Shown one piece after another: positions 1-8,921 of a stretch of DNA of 64,000 bases (within the stretch, counting starts at the first letter, position 1; every line of letters starts with the position of its first letter). The position numbers and the translations under genes are program-made. Under the pieces are notes generated by a model that was given only the letters and a program-made list of their open reading frames with translations, was not told the origin of the DNA and did no database searches. The stretch comes from BOG-931 sp963781725 (GTDB lineage Bacteria > Pseudomonadota > Alphaproteobacteria > Rhizobiales > Xanthobacteraceae). The DNA lies in NCBI GenBank assembly GCA_963781725.1, contig CAWAGV010000002.1, positions 1,488,001-1,552,000 of the forward strand. Direction: 5' to 3'.

Positions 1-524
1 TCGCGATACCGAACGGACTGAATAGGATCGACTGGGAAGCCGAAATCGCCTGCGTCATCTCCAGGCCCGGCAAACGCATCAAGGCCGAGCAGGCGCTCGA
101 TCACGTCGCCGGCTGGATGACGACCAACGACGTCTCCGCCCGCGACTTGCAGGTCCGCGCCGACCGGCCCGGCCTGCGCTCGGACTGGCTCAACGGCAAG
201 AGCCATGACAATTTCGCGCCGATGGGTCCGTTCCTGGTGCCGCGCGCATTCGTGAAGGATCACATGAACCTGTTCATCCGGCTGACGGTGAACGGCGAGG
301 TCAAGCAGAACGGCAATACCTCGCAATTCATCTTTACGCCCGAGGAGCAGATCGAATATGCCTCGGACATCCTCTCGCTGCAGAGCGGCGACATCTTCAG
401 CTGCGGCACCTGCGGCGGCGTCGGCCAGGGCACCAACACGTTCCTCAACGTCGGTGACGTGATGGAGACCGAGATCGAAGGCTTGGGCAAGATGTGCAAC
501 AAGTTTGTCGCTGAAAGCAACTAG
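1..524 (+). CDS. Fumarylacetoacetate hydrolase family protein, C-terminal part
   Basis: The reading frame is already open at base 3 and ends at 524, so the N-terminus lies outside the window. The visible 173 residues carry the fumarylacetoacetase-fold core: WEAEIACVI, then TTNDVSARD, the part of the fold that places metal-binding acidic residues, and a C-terminal GDIFSCGTCGGVGQG stretch. Relatives hydrolyse or decarboxylate beta-diketo or 2-hydroxydienoic acids in aromatic-acid breakdown and bind Mg2+ or Mn2+. The next gene starts 5 bases downstream, so they are probably co-transcribed. The substrate cannot be inferred. Confidence 0.88.
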   Translation, partial: AIPNGLNRIDWEAEIACVISRPGKRIKAEQALDHVAGWMTTNDVSARDLQVRADRPGLRSDWLNGKSHDNFAPMGPFLVPRAFVKDHMNLFIRLTVNGEVKQNGNTSQFIFTPEEQIEYASDILSLQSGDIFSCGTCGGVGQGTNTFLNVGDVMETEIEGLGKMCNKFVAESN

Positions 525-529
525 CCTTC

Positions 530-1684
530 ATGCTGGCGTCGCAACGCGCGCTGTTCGATCTACCCGACGACGTCTGTTACCTGAACGCCGCTTCTTACGG
601 TCCACTGCCGCTGGCGACGGTCGCGGCGGCGCGGCAAGCCGTAGAGCGCAAAAGCCGGCCGTGGGAGATCGACTCAAGCTTTGCTGCCGGCCAGCACGAA
701 CGCGCCCGCAAGGCTGCCGCCGGTTTGATCAATGCCGATCCTGACGATGTCGCCCTGATTTCGTCGGTCAGCTACGGCGTCGCCACCGCCGCGAAGATCC
801 TTGCCGTTCCTGCCGGATCGCGGGTGCTGGTGCTGCAGGACGACCATTCCTCGCCGGTCCTGGAATGGATCAGCCGCGCGGCGGCGCAAGGGTTCGACGT
901 CGAAACCCTGCGCAGCCCCGCCGATCACGACTGGACCGCCGCGGTGCTGGCGGCGATCGAGCGGCCGGGCGCCGCGCCGATCGCAGTGGCCTCGATCTCG
1001 TCGGTGCTATGGACCGACGGCGGCGTCGTGGACATGAACCGCGTCGCGCCGGCGTTGCGGGCGCAGGGCGCGGTGCTGCTGATCGATGCGACCCACGGCA
1101 CCGGCGTGCTCGCACTCGACGTCCGCACGCTTGATCCGGACTTCGTGATATTTCCGACTTACAAGTGGCTGCTCGGTCCTTACGGCCGCGCTTTCCTCTA
1201 TGTCGCCAAGCGGCATCAGGGCGCAGTTCCGCTGGAGCAGACCAGCGCCGGCCGGCGCGGCGTGAATTCCGAAGCCGACAGGTATTTCAAGGATCTCGAC
1301 TATGTCGGCAACGCCCGCCGTTTCGACATGGGCGAGCGCGATCATTTCATCTCGCTGGAAATGGCGGCGATGGGCATCGAACAGGTCGCGGCCTGGGGCT
1401 GCGCGGCGATCGCCGAGCGCCTGGCCATGCTGACCAAACGGCTCGCCGACGGCGTCCGCGGCAATCGCGTTTCGTTTCCCGATGCGCGGTTCCGCGCGCC
1501 GCATATTCTCAGCCTCGGGTTCAGCGGCGGCATGCCCGACGGACTGATCGGCAAGCTCGCCGCCGAGCGCATCCATGTCGCGCCGCGGCTCGGCCGGATG
1601 CGGATCAGCCCGCATGTCTACAATACCGAGGGCGATGTCGAGCGTTTCGTCGAGACGTTCCGCCGATTGATGGCGACCGCCTGA
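530..1684 (+). CDS. Aminotransferase class V-fold PLP-dependent enzyme
   Basis: The 384-residue protein has the class V (NifS/kynureninase-like) layout. A near-N-terminal YLNAASYGPLP segment resembles the glycine/asparagine phosphate-binding start of the family. The DATHGTG segment gives D186 and H189 for the pyridine ring, and FPTYKWLLGPYG contains the probable Schiff-base lysine K212. No cysteine-desulfurase active-site loop is evident, so a role on a small amino-acid-like substrate is more likely than sulfur mobilisation. The start at 530 leaves only 5 bases after the hydrolase gene, which suggests a shared operon. Confidence 0.85.
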   Translation: MLASQRALFDLPDDVCYLNAASYGPLPLATVAAARQAVERKSRPWEIDSSFAAGQHERARKAAAGLINADPDDVALISSVSYGVATAAKILAVPAGSRVLVLQDDHSSPVLEWISRAAAQGFDVETLRSPADHDWTAAVLAAIERPGAAPIAVASISSVLWTDGGVVDMNRVAPALRAQGAVLLIDATHGTGVLALDVRTLDPDFVIFPTYKWLLGPYGRAFLYVAKRHQGAVPLEQTSAGRRGVNSEADRYFKDLDYVGNARRFDMGERDHFISLEMAAMGIEQVAAWGCAAIAERLAMLTKRLADGVRGNRVSFPDARFRAPHILSLGFSGGMPDGLIGKLAAERIHVAPRLGRMRISPHVYNTEGDVERFVETFRRLMATA

Positions 1685-1786
1685 CGCGGTCTTGAGCGTG
1701 GATTGCGCCGGTCATATCGGCTAAAATCGGGCATGATCCGCGCGGGCATGCGCAGCGCGGCCGCAGCCAGCATTCCGGAGACCGCC

Positions 1787-2587
1787 ATGCAGCTTTCAGC
1801 GCAGCAGCTCAAGGAATTCGACGCGCAAGGCTACCTGTTCTTTCCGAATTGCTTCAGTGAGGAAGAGATCGCGCTGCTGCGCGACGACGCCGAAGCGATC
1901 CTGAAACTCGACCGCCAGGAAGTATGGCGGGAAAAGACCGGCGCGCCGCGCACCGCCTTCGCCGCGCATACGTTCAACGAGACGTTCCGGTTGCTCGCCA
2001 GCCATCCCCGCCTGGTCGAGCCGCTCCGGCAGCTGTTCGGCGAGGAGGTTTACGTTCATCAGTTCAAGCTCAACGCCAAGGCGGCGTTCGAGGGCGATGT
2101 CTGGCAGTGGCATCAGGATTACGGCACCTGGGCGCGCGACGACGGCATGCCGGAAGCGCGCGCCATGAACATCGCCGTTTTCCTCGACGAGGTGATGCCG
2201 ATCAACGGACCACTGCTGCTGATCCCGAAGAGTCACCAGCAGGGCGTGCTGTCGGCCGGGCACGACACGCTGACGACGTCGTATCCATTATGGACGCTCG
2301 ACAAGGAAACCGTGACGCGGCTTGCGGAGATCGGCGGCATCGTCGCGCCCACCGGCAAGCCCGGCTCGGTGCTGATGTTCCACGGCAATCTGGTGCATGC
2401 CTCGCCGCCGAATATCACGCCCTATCCGCGCAAGATCGTCTATCTGACGCTGTGCGCCTGCTCGAACCACATCACCAAATTCACCCGCGCCGAATGGATC
2501 GCGCACCGCGATTTTACGCCGATCGTTCCGGTCGCTGATGACGCGCTGCTGCAATACGCCCGCGCCCACAAGGTCGCCGCGGAATAA
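1787..2587 (+). CDS. Phytanoyl-CoA dioxygenase (PhyH) family protein
   Basis: A 266-residue Fe(II)/2-oxoglutarate-dependent oxygenase. The facial triad is visible as WHQD (H109, D111) and the distal histidine in NLVHAS (H204), with PYPRK supplying the arginine that usually binds 2-oxoglutarate. NIAVFLDEVMPINGPLLL is the characteristic jelly-roll strand of the PhyH family. An upstream in-frame ATG exists at 1703, but the ATG at 1787 is preceded by CGGAG at 1776 and gives the normal family N-terminus, so it is preferred. The substrate is unknown; relatives hydroxylate acyl-CoAs, ectoine or secondary metabolites. Confidence 0.85.
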   Translation: MQLSAQQLKEFDAQGYLFFPNCFSEEEIALLRDDAEAILKLDRQEVWREKTGAPRTAFAAHTFNETFRLLASHPRLVEPLRQLFGEEVYVHQFKLNAKAAFEGDVWQWHQDYGTWARDDGMPEARAMNIAVFLDEVMPINGPLLLIPKSHQQGVLSAGHDTLTTSYPLWTLDKETVTRLAEIGGIVAPTGKPGSVLMFHGNLVHASPPNITPYPRKIVYLTLCACSNHITKFTRAEWIAHRDFTPIVPVADDALLQYARAHKVAAE

Positions 2588-2631
2588 GCCGGCTATTGCC
2601 GTTGTTAACAACGGGCCTCAGGAGGAAAACC

Positions 2632-3303
2632 ATGAACCGCAGAACAACTTTGACGTTAGCCGCAACGCTCTCGCTGCTCGCTCTCGGCCTGAACGGCAGC
2701 AGCGCGCAACAAGCCAATATGACGTTCTTCGTCACCAGTGCCGGCTCCGGCAATGGCGCCGATGTCGGCGGACTTGCCGGCGCGGACCAGCATTGCCAGC
2801 AACTGGCGCAAGCCGCCGGCGCCGGCGGACACACCTGGCACGCCTATATGAGCACCCAGGCCGCCAATGGCCAGCCGGCGGTCAATGCGCGCGACCGGAT
2901 CGGCAAAGGGCCGTGGACCAACGCCAAAGGCGTGGTCGTCGCCAAGGATCTCGCCGAGCTGCACGGCCAGAACAATCTCACCAAGCAGACCTCGCTCTCC
3001 GAAAAAGGCGACGTCATCAACGGCCGCGGCGATACGCCGAACCGCCATGACGCGATGACCGGCTCGCAGCCTGACGGCACGGCATTTCCGGCCGGCGAAG
3101 ACCGCACTTGCGGCAACTGGACCAGCAGCACCAAAGGCGCGGCGATGCTCGGCCATATCGACCGGCAGGGTTTGAGCGACGATGCCGCTTCCAAATCGTG
3201 GAATTCGTCGCATCCGTCGCGCGGCCCGGACGGCGGTTGCAGCCAGAACGATCTCAAGAGCACTGGCGGCGACGGCCTGTTCTACTGCTTCGCCGTCAAC
3301 TGA
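2632..3303 (+). CDS. Exported lectin-like protein (C-type-lectin/endostatin-like fold)
   Basis: A 223-residue protein with a clear signal peptide (about residues 1-25, ending SSAQQ). The mature part contains GGLAGADQHCQQLA, HTWHAYMST, ACPW-like spacing, a CGNWTSS segment and C-terminal GLFYCFAVN. This pattern of paired cysteines and tryptophans is found in bacterial secreted proteins with a lectin or endostatin-like fold. A strong ribosome binding site AGGAGG at 2620 fixes the start. It is probably periplasmic or secreted. Its ligand is unknown and no enzymatic motif is seen. Confidence 0.7.
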   Translation: MNRRTTLTLAATLSLLALGLNGSSAQQANMTFFVTSAGSGNGADVGGLAGADQHCQQLAQAAGAGGHTWHAYMSTQAANGQPAVNARDRIGKGPWTNAKGVVVAKDLAELHGQNNLTKQTSLSEKGDVINGRGDTPNRHDAMTGSQPDGTAFPAGEDRTCGNWTSSTKGAAMLGHIDRQGLSDDAASKSWNSSHPSRGPDGGCSQNDLKSTGGDGLFYCFAVN

Positions 3304-3309
3304 CGCCGG

Positions 3310-4638
3310 ATGAGCCTGCAAGCGCAGCTGGCGAAACGCGTCGACGCGAACAAGCCGGTTCGCGTCGGACTGATCGGCGCCGGCAAATTCGGCGCGATGT
3401 TTCTGGCGCAGGTGCCGACGATCCGCGGCCTCGAAGTCGCGGCGATCGCCGATCTCGATCCGGAACGCGCCAAACGCGCGTGCCAGACCGTCGGCTGGGA
3501 TTCCGCACGTATCGCACGCACCCACTTCACCGCGGACGGCCGCGACATCTGCCACGACGAACGCGTCGAGGTGGTGATCGAGGCGACCGGCAATCCGGTC
3601 GCCGGTATCGCCCATGCGCTCGAAGCCATCGCGGCGCGAAAACATATCGTGATGGTGAATGTCGAAGCCGACACGCTGGCCGGCGCCTATCTCGCGCGCC
3701 AGGCGGAAGCCGCGGGGGTGATCTATTCGATGGCCTACGGCGACCAGCCGGCGCTGATTGCCGAAATGGTCGACTGGGCGCGCTCTGCCGGGTTCACCGT
3801 CACGGCGGCGGGCAAGGGCACGAAATATCTGCCGGCCTATCACACCGTGACGCCGGACGGTGTCTGGGAGCATTACGGCCTCACCGCCGCGGAAGCCAAA
3901 GCCGCCGGCATGAATTCGCAGATGTTCAATTCGTTTCTCGATGGCACCAAGTCCGCGATCGAGATGGCGGCGGTCGCCAACGCCTGTGCGCTCGACGTCC
4001 CGCATGACGGCCTGATCTTCCCGCCATGCGGCGCCGACGAACTCGCCGAGGTCTTGCGGCCGAAATCGCTGGGCGGCGCGCTCGACAAGGACGGTGTGGT
4101 CGAGGTGGTTTCGTCGCTGGCCCGCGACGGCGCGCCGGTGCCGCGCGATCTGCGCTGGGGCGTCTATGTCGTGTTCAAGGCGCCGACCGAATACGCCGCG
4201 GCCTGCTTCAAACAATATGGCCTGCCGACCGATGCGACCGGCCGTTACGCGGCGATGTACAAGCCGTTCCATCTGATCGGTCTCGAACTGTCGGTCTCGG
4301 TGCTTAACATCGCGCTCCGCGGCGAGCCGACCGGGCGTTGCAGGGAATGGCGCGGCGACGCCGTCGCAGTCGCCAAGCGCGCGCTCAAGGCCGGCGAAAT
4401 GCTCGACGGCGAAGGCGGCTACACCGTTTACGCCAAACTGATCCCGGCGGCGCGCAGCCTGGACCTCGATGCCCTGCCGATCGGGCTTGCGCACCACGTC
4501 AAACTCACGCGCAACGTCGCCGCCGGTGAATTCCTGACCAATGCCGATGTCGCGCTCGACGAGAATGCGCAGGCGGTACGCATTCGCCGCGCCATGCAGC
4601 GGATGCAAGGTTCCGCCGGCCGGCTCGCGGCGGAATAA
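3310..4638 (+). CDS. Homoserine dehydrogenase-like NAD(P) oxidoreductase with C-terminal SAF domain
   Basis: The 442-residue protein starts with a Rossmann motif VGLIGAGKFGAMFLAQV (about residues 18-34), followed by the EATGNP segment typical of homoserine-dehydrogenase-type NAD-binding domains. A central catalytic-type region follows (GKGTKYLPAYH). The last about 70 residues (LTRNVAAGEFLTNADVALDE) resemble a SAF domain as in antifreeze/sialate synthase proteins. It is not a biosynthetic homoserine dehydrogenase, since it has no ACT domain and the core motif differs. Such proteins usually sit in sugar-acid or branched polyol catabolic loci. It begins 6 bases after the lectin-like gene. Confidence 0.8.
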   Translation: MSLQAQLAKRVDANKPVRVGLIGAGKFGAMFLAQVPTIRGLEVAAIADLDPERAKRACQTVGWDSARIARTHFTADGRDICHDERVEVVIEATGNPVAGIAHALEAIAARKHIVMVNVEADTLAGAYLARQAEAAGVIYSMAYGDQPALIAEMVDWARSAGFTVTAAGKGTKYLPAYHTVTPDGVWEHYGLTAAEAKAAGMNSQMFNSFLDGTKSAIEMAAVANACALDVPHDGLIFPPCGADELAEVLRPKSLGGALDKDGVVEVVSSLARDGAPVPRDLRWGVYVVFKAPTEYAAACFKQYGLPTDATGRYAAMYKPFHLIGLELSVSVLNIALRGEPTGRCREWRGDAVAVAKRALKAGEMLDGEGGYTVYAKLIPAARSLDLDALPIGLAHHVKLTRNVAAGEFLTNADVALDENAQAVRIRRAMQRMQGSAGRLAAE

Positions 4639-4720
4639 CTACGGCGGCCATCGAAGCGTCGGCGCGCGATCGCATCCTATAGTGCGGGCAGCTCAACTTT
4701 GCTCGCCATGGAGGATCGCG

Positions 4721-5026
4721 ATGACGATCACCGTCTTCATCCGCTATCAGCTCGACCCCTACAAGCGCGACGGTTTCGAGGCCTACGCGCGCCGCTGGCT
4801 CGACATCATCCCGAAATGCGGCGGTGATGTCGTCGGCTACTGGATGCCGCACGAAGGCACCGACAATATCGCCTATGGCCTGATCTCGTTCGCAAGCCTC
4901 GCGGCCTACGAAGCTTATCGGGCGCGGCTTCGCGCCGACGGCGACGGTGCGGCGAATTTCGCCACCGCGCAGAAGGAACGCTTTATCATTTCCGAGGAAC
5001 GCACGTTCCTGCGCCAGGTGGAGTGA
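4721..5026 (+). CDS. NIPSNAP family protein
   Basis: A 101-residue protein of ferredoxin-like dimeric alpha/beta-barrel type. It begins MTITVFIRYQLDP and has the family hallmark of a strand followed by FEAYARRWLDIIPKCGG and DNIAYGLISFASLAAYEAYR. GAGG at about 4711 precedes the ATG at a suitable spacing. Members are usually small cytoplasmic proteins of uncertain function often found next to catabolic enzymes. There is an 82-base gap after the SAF-domain dehydrogenase, so co-transcription is possible but not certain. Confidence 0.8.
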   Translation: MTITVFIRYQLDPYKRDGFEAYARRWLDIIPKCGGDVVGYWMPHEGTDNIAYGLISFASLAAYEAYRARLRADGDGAANFATAQKERFIISEERTFLRQVE

Positions 5027-5063
5027 GCGCCGGGCGCGACAGCGTATCCGTCAACGGCTGAAG

Positions 5064-5951
5064 CTACTCCGCCGCAACGCACACCGGCGGCCGCATCGCT
5101 TCAAGCCCATCCACCGCGGTCGCGGAGATCGTGGTGCGCACCATGTAGCGCGCTTCGTTGCCGGACCATGGCCGGCCGCGATGCATGGTGGCGCGGTTGT
5201 CCCACATGATGACGTCGCCGCTTTTCCATTTGTGCTGGTAGCTGGTCCCCGGCGCGGTCGCGGCGGCGGTGAGCTCCTCGATCAGCTTTTCGCCGGCGGC
5301 CGGCTCGAGGCCTTCGACCGCGTAGGTGTGCGAGGCGAGATAGAGCGCGCCGCGGCCATTGACCGGATTGCGCCACACCATGCGCCAGCATTGCGGCGGC
5401 AACGCATCGAGCTCCTCCGGCGTGGCAAGGCCGGCGGCGACTTTCTTGCGCGAATGGCCGTAGTGATGCCGGGCAAAGGAGCCCTCAAGCTTTTTCTGCG
5501 TCGCCGGGTCGAGCCGCTCAAACGCCAGGCGGGTGGAGACGAATTCGGTTTCGCCGCCGTGATCCGGGATGGTGCGCGCCGACAGCACCGAGGTCAGCGC
5601 CGGCACGCTCTTGAACGAACTGTCGGTGTGCCAAAGCTGGTTGGCCTTGTTGCGCAGCGCGTAGCGATGGTCTTCCGGCACCACTTTGCCGTCGTCGCCG
5701 ATGGTGGTGAGGATGACGAAATTGGTGCCGGTGCCGAGCGAGCCGACTTTGGTCACTTCCGGCGGACCGAACTGTTTCGAGAACGCCAGCTGGCCTTCTC
5801 CGCTGATCTCCTGGCCGCGGAACAGCAGGACGGAATGGTCCTCGAACGCGGCGCGCACGGCCGTGTAGACCGCATCGTCGGCAGCAACATCGGCCAGCGT
5901 CACGCCGCGGATTTCAGCGGCAAACCCCGGACCGATCGTAATGATGTCCAT
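5064..5951 (-). CDS. TauD/TfdA family Fe(II)/2-oxoglutarate dioxygenase
   Basis: A 295-residue protein with the full TauD/TfdA signature: WHTDSSF gives H108 and D110, the distal ligand is H257 in ATMHRGRPW, and R272 in ARYMVRTT should bind the 2-oxoglutarate carboxylate. Family members oxidise taurine, alkylsulfates or phenoxyacetates. The substrate here cannot be assigned because no sulfonate transporter is adjacent. It is convergent with the NIPSNAP gene (37 bases between stops). Confidence 0.88.
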   Translation of the reverse strand: MDIITIGPGFAAEIRGVTLADVAADDAVYTAVRAAFEDHSVLLFRGQEISGEGQLAFSKQFGPPEVTKVGSLGTGTNFVILTTIGDDGKVVPEDHRYALRNKANQLWHTDSSFKSVPALTSVLSARTIPDHGGETEFVSTRLAFERLDPATQKKLEGSFARHHYGHSRKKVAAGLATPEELDALPPQCWRMVWRNPVNGRGALYLASHTYAVEGLEPAAGEKLIEELTAAATAPGTSYQHKWKSGDVIMWDNRATMHRGRPWSGNEARYMVRTTISATAVDGLEAMRPPVCVAAE

Positions 5952-6018
5952 GGCGAAACCTCCGCAGAGCGTTATTTGCTCCGATTGTCCCGCAAAACCG
6001 GCACCGGAGCAAGAAAGG

Positions 6019-7413
6019 CTATTTGTGCGACGGCCGCGGCAGTGCCGGATCGCCGAGGTCCCAGAACAGGCCGGCCATCAATCCCAAACCCTGCCGCGCG
6101 ATCGGCGCCAGCAGATGTTCATTGGGCGCGTGCTGCGAACAGCCGGCATAGGAATGCGGCACCCAGATCGTTTTCAGCTTCAGCACGTCGGTGAAAATAT
6201 CGTTCGGCAGCGAGCCGCCGAGATTGGGCAGGATGGTCGGCGCGGCGCCGCTGGTCCGTTGCAGCGAGTCTTTCACCCACGTCACCCAGGGATCGGCCGG
6301 ATCGATGCGGCTCGCATAAAAATGCGAACTGCGGCCGGTTTTGGCTTTGACCTGCGAAAAGCCATTGCGGTCGAGATGACGCCGCAACGCCGGCAGGATG
6401 TCATCGACATCGGTGCCGACCACGTAGCGCAGCTGGCAATGGGCGCGCGCGGTCCCCGGAATGGCATTGACCGGCCGTTCCGGCGTGCCGGCGACGAAGG
6501 CGAGAACTTCAAAACTGTTCCAGCCGAACACGCGCTCGGCCGGCGTCAGATCCGGCTCGCCCCATTCCGGATCGACCTTCGGACCGTCGTCGCCGCCGTC
6601 GACTTCAACGCCGTCGAGCACTGCGCGAACCGACGCCGGCAGTTCCGGCCGCCATTCCGGGACACGGATGGCGCCGCGCGCGTCGGTGATCGTGGCCAGC
6701 GCCTGCGCCAGCACGATGCCGGCATTGGCGATCAAGCCGCCCCAGTTGCCGGAATGATGCGCGCCGTCGCGCAGATCGACGATCAGGTCGATCGGATAGC
6801 CGCCGCGCGCGCCGAGAAACAGCGTCGGTTGGCCGGGCGCGATGCGCGGACCGTCCGACGCAATCAGGATATCGGCCTGCAACAGATCGCCGGCATGGCG
6901 CTCGCACAATTCGCGCAAGCCGACCGAGCCCATTTCCTCAGCCATCTCGATCATGATCTTGCAATTGAAGCCGAGCGCGCCGCGTGCGCTCAGCACCGCG
7001 GCGAGCGCGGCGATGTTGACGCTGTGCTGGCCTTTGTTGTCGGCAGTGCCGCGGCCGTAGATGCGTTCGCCGTCGACGGAAATCTCCCAAGGCTTGAGGC
7101 CCGGCCGCCACAGGTCGTCGAGCCCGCGGATGGTGTCGCCGTGGCCATAGACCAGCACGGTGACATAGTCCGGATTTTCGATGCGTTCGGCGACCAGTAC
7201 CGGCGGCCCCTGCAGATTGTCGAGCACGCGGCAGGTGAAGCCGAGCGGCTTCAGCGTCGGCGTCATCTCGTCGTCGAGATAGGACTGCAGCACGCCGGCG
7301 CGCTCCGGCTCCTGGCTCGAACTCGGGATGGCAACGCGGCGGGCAAGATCGGCGAGGAAGCCGCCGTCATCGAAATAGGCGAAAGCGCGGGCGACGGCGT
7401 CACTGCGGCTCAT
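6019..7413 (-). CDS. M20 family metallopeptidase
   Basis: A 464-residue M20 (ArgE/DapE/CPG2-like) hydrolase. Metal-site motifs are in order: VYGHGDTI (His and Asp), YGRGTADNKGQ (bridging Asp), EMAEEMGS (catalytic and metal Glu pair) and a C-terminal CSQHAPNEH histidine. The dimerisation insert lies in the middle of the chain. An ATG far upstream (7554) would add about 47 residues with no family counterpart; the ATG at 7413, starting MSRSDAVARAFAYF, is preferred. It probably removes an acyl group or peptide bond from a small substrate in the cytoplasm. Confidence 0.88.
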   Translation of the reverse strand: MSRSDAVARAFAYFDDGGFLADLARRVAIPSSSQEPERAGVLQSYLDDEMTPTLKPLGFTCRVLDNLQGPPVLVAERIENPDYVTVLVYGHGDTIRGLDDLWRPGLKPWEISVDGERIYGRGTADNKGQHSVNIAALAAVLSARGALGFNCKIMIEMAEEMGSVGLRELCERHAGDLLQADILIASDGPRIAPGQPTLFLGARGGYPIDLIVDLRDGAHHSGNWGGLIANAGIVLAQALATITDARGAIRVPEWRPELPASVRAVLDGVEVDGGDDGPKVDPEWGEPDLTPAERVFGWNSFEVLAFVAGTPERPVNAIPGTARAHCQLRYVVGTDVDDILPALRRHLDRNGFSQVKAKTGRSSHFYASRIDPADPWVTWVKDSLQRTSGAAPTILPNLGGSLPNDIFTDVLKLKTIWVPHSYAGCSQHAPNEHLLAPIARQGLGLMAGLFWDLGDPALPRPSHK

Positions 7414-7611
7414 GACCGGCCTCGAAATCAACGCGACCACTGTCGCATTTGCGCAAATCGGCGCGGATTGATCAATGTTACTATAAAAGCCCGCAGGCGC
7501 GGCAGCCCAGGACGTATCGCCGCCGGACCGGCCTGTATGCCCAAGCCGGCGCAAGCTGCAAGGGATCCGGCGGCGGCGGCAAAGCGCCGAAAACGCGACG
7601 CTAATGTCCGT

Positions 7612-8046
7612 TCACGGCTCGATCACGCCGGTCGACACCAGAAGAAAAATCAGCGCGACGGTCACCAGCACGAAGCCGAGGAAAAACACCACGGCGACGC
7701 CGGCGACAGTGGCGATCGGCTGCGGCTCGTAGGCGTCCGAGGCGAGGATATCGTCCTTGCGCATCTGGTGGTTTGCCGCAATCGAGCGTGCGGCCGCCGA
7801 ATAGCCGATCGGGATTGCGACTTCCGCCCAGTCCGGGATGAACGGCGAGAACAGCAGCAGCGTGACAATGAACAGCGAACCCCAGAACAAGATCTGCTGC
7901 GCATCGCGCGGCCGCTCCAGCACCTGGAAGTTCTTCCACAGCGCATAGATCATCGCCATCGGCCCGCCGAAGAACGCGCAGGCGAAAATCTGGTTCGGCG
8001 TAAAGAGCTTTTTCTTGTTCAAGCTCGGCTCGGATTGCACGCTCAT
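7612..8046 (-). CDS. Conserved membrane protein of unknown function
   Basis: A 144-residue protein with a short lysine-rich cytoplasmic N-terminus (LNKKKLFTPNQ). Three hydrophobic segments are seen at about 20-38, 52-70 and 112-138. A short soluble loop (ANHQMRKDDILASDAY) lies between the second and third. No catalytic motif is visible and the family is not recognised. It is separated from the thioesterase gene upstream by 29 bases in the same direction, so the two may be co-transcribed. Confidence 0.65.
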   Translation of the reverse strand: MSVQSEPSLNKKKLFTPNQIFACAFFGGPMAMIYALWKNFQVLERPRDAQQILFWGSLFIVTLLLFSPFIPDWAEVAIPIGYSAAARSIAANHQMRKDDILASDAYEPQPIATVAGVAVVFFLGFVLVTVALIFLLVSTGVIEP

Positions 8047-8075
8047 TGGACGGTCATGGCAGGATCATGGCACGA

Positions 8076-8513
8076 TCACGGCACGTCGAACCGCGCCGTG
8101 ACTTCGGGCGGGATCGGCCGCGTCCTGATCCTGGTCGGATCGGCGGCGTCGCGTTCCGCCCAGACCCGAACCTCCTTGCCTTCGACCGCAAGCGCGCCAT
8201 GGACGCGAAGCTCGTGGCTGACCTCGAAGCTCGAGCGGCGAAACTCGCTGACCCATGACGTCAACTCGATGGTATCGCCGAAGCGCGCCGGCCCGACGAA
8301 TTTCGCGCCGGCATCGACTAGCGGAATGCCCATGATGCCGTAAGTTGCCGCGAAATCGTGCGGCTTGACGCCAAGCGCCACCTCGAACAGCGACCAGGTG
8401 CCGGCGTCGAAATACTCAAAAAAGCGCGGGTTGAAGACGATGCCGGCGGGATCGCAATGACCCCATTCGACGACGAACCGGCGTTTGCTGCGCAACATGG
8501 CCATGGGCCGCAT
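8076..8513 (-). CDS. Acyl-CoA thioesterase, 4-hydroxybenzoyl-CoA thioesterase type
   Basis: A 145-residue hotdog-fold protein. The motif WGHCDPAGIVFNPRFFEYFD near residues 17-36 is diagnostic of 4-hydroxybenzoyl-CoA-type thioesterases; the aspartate in CDPAG is the usual catalytic residue. The length fits a single-domain tetramer-forming enzyme. It would hydrolyse an aromatic or short acyl-CoA in the cytoplasm, which fits the aromatic catabolic genes elsewhere in the window. Alternative starts lie 9 and 15 bases inside the chosen one. Confidence 0.87.
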   Translation of the reverse strand: MRPMAMLRSKRRFVVEWGHCDPAGIVFNPRFFEYFDAGTWSLFEVALGVKPHDFAATYGIMGIPLVDAGAKFVGPARFGDTIELTSWVSEFRRSSFEVSHELRVHGALAVEGKEVRVWAERDAADPTRIRTRPIPPEVTARFDVP

Positions 8514-8921
8514 GAAAGCCGGAACACACGGAACCCGTCAACCAGCGCAAGCCGAGCGGAACCATGAATCATGACGGGCGAGCTTGCGCCCGCCCGTCAC
8601 GTTCTCAGCGCTGCTACCGCTGCTGGGAACCAGGATCTGATCCTCCACATGGCGCGGCGCTGGTAGCGGCTGCGCACCCGGACTGACCCGACCTTGGCGA
8701 CCGTCACATCCGGCAGAACCGTACGCGACTGATCTGTGACAACGATAGCGCAGGCGCACGGCGGCACAAGTTAAAGCGTAACTGCAACGTGCAAGGCGCC
8801 GTTTGGGGATAACACTGGGGATTCGCCGCGCTGCGTCGTGGAACAGAATGGCAGTAATGCAGAATTTACAGAGGCACCTGCATGTCTTGACGGTAAACGC
8901 GCGAACCCGCAATCTCGGTGC
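8514..8921. other. Intergenic region with a hairpin, no gene supported
   Basis: About 400 bases between a divergent gene pair. A perfect inverted repeat TGACGGGCG / CGCCCGTCA lies at 8572-8599 with a 10-base loop and no following T-run, so it is more likely a repeat or structured leader than a terminator. Short open frames on both strands have no recognisable protein features. Promoters for the thioesterase and hydrolase genes should lie here but cannot be pinpointed. Confidence 0.4.

Noticed and set aside
2656..4608. 650-residue open frame on the minus strand opposite the lectin-like and SAF-domain genes
   Set aside because: Arg/His/Asp-rich translation without family motifs; it mirrors codon structure of the real plus-strand genes in high-GC DNA.
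5941..8343. 800-residue open frame on the plus strand across the M20 peptidase and neighbours
   Set aside because: It spans three well-supported minus-strand genes and their gaps, and has no recognisable domain.
8620..8770. Short minus-strand frames in the thioesterase-hydrolase gap that might be a degraded gene
   Set aside because: Translations show no motif or family resemblance, and no frame is continuous enough to support a remnant.
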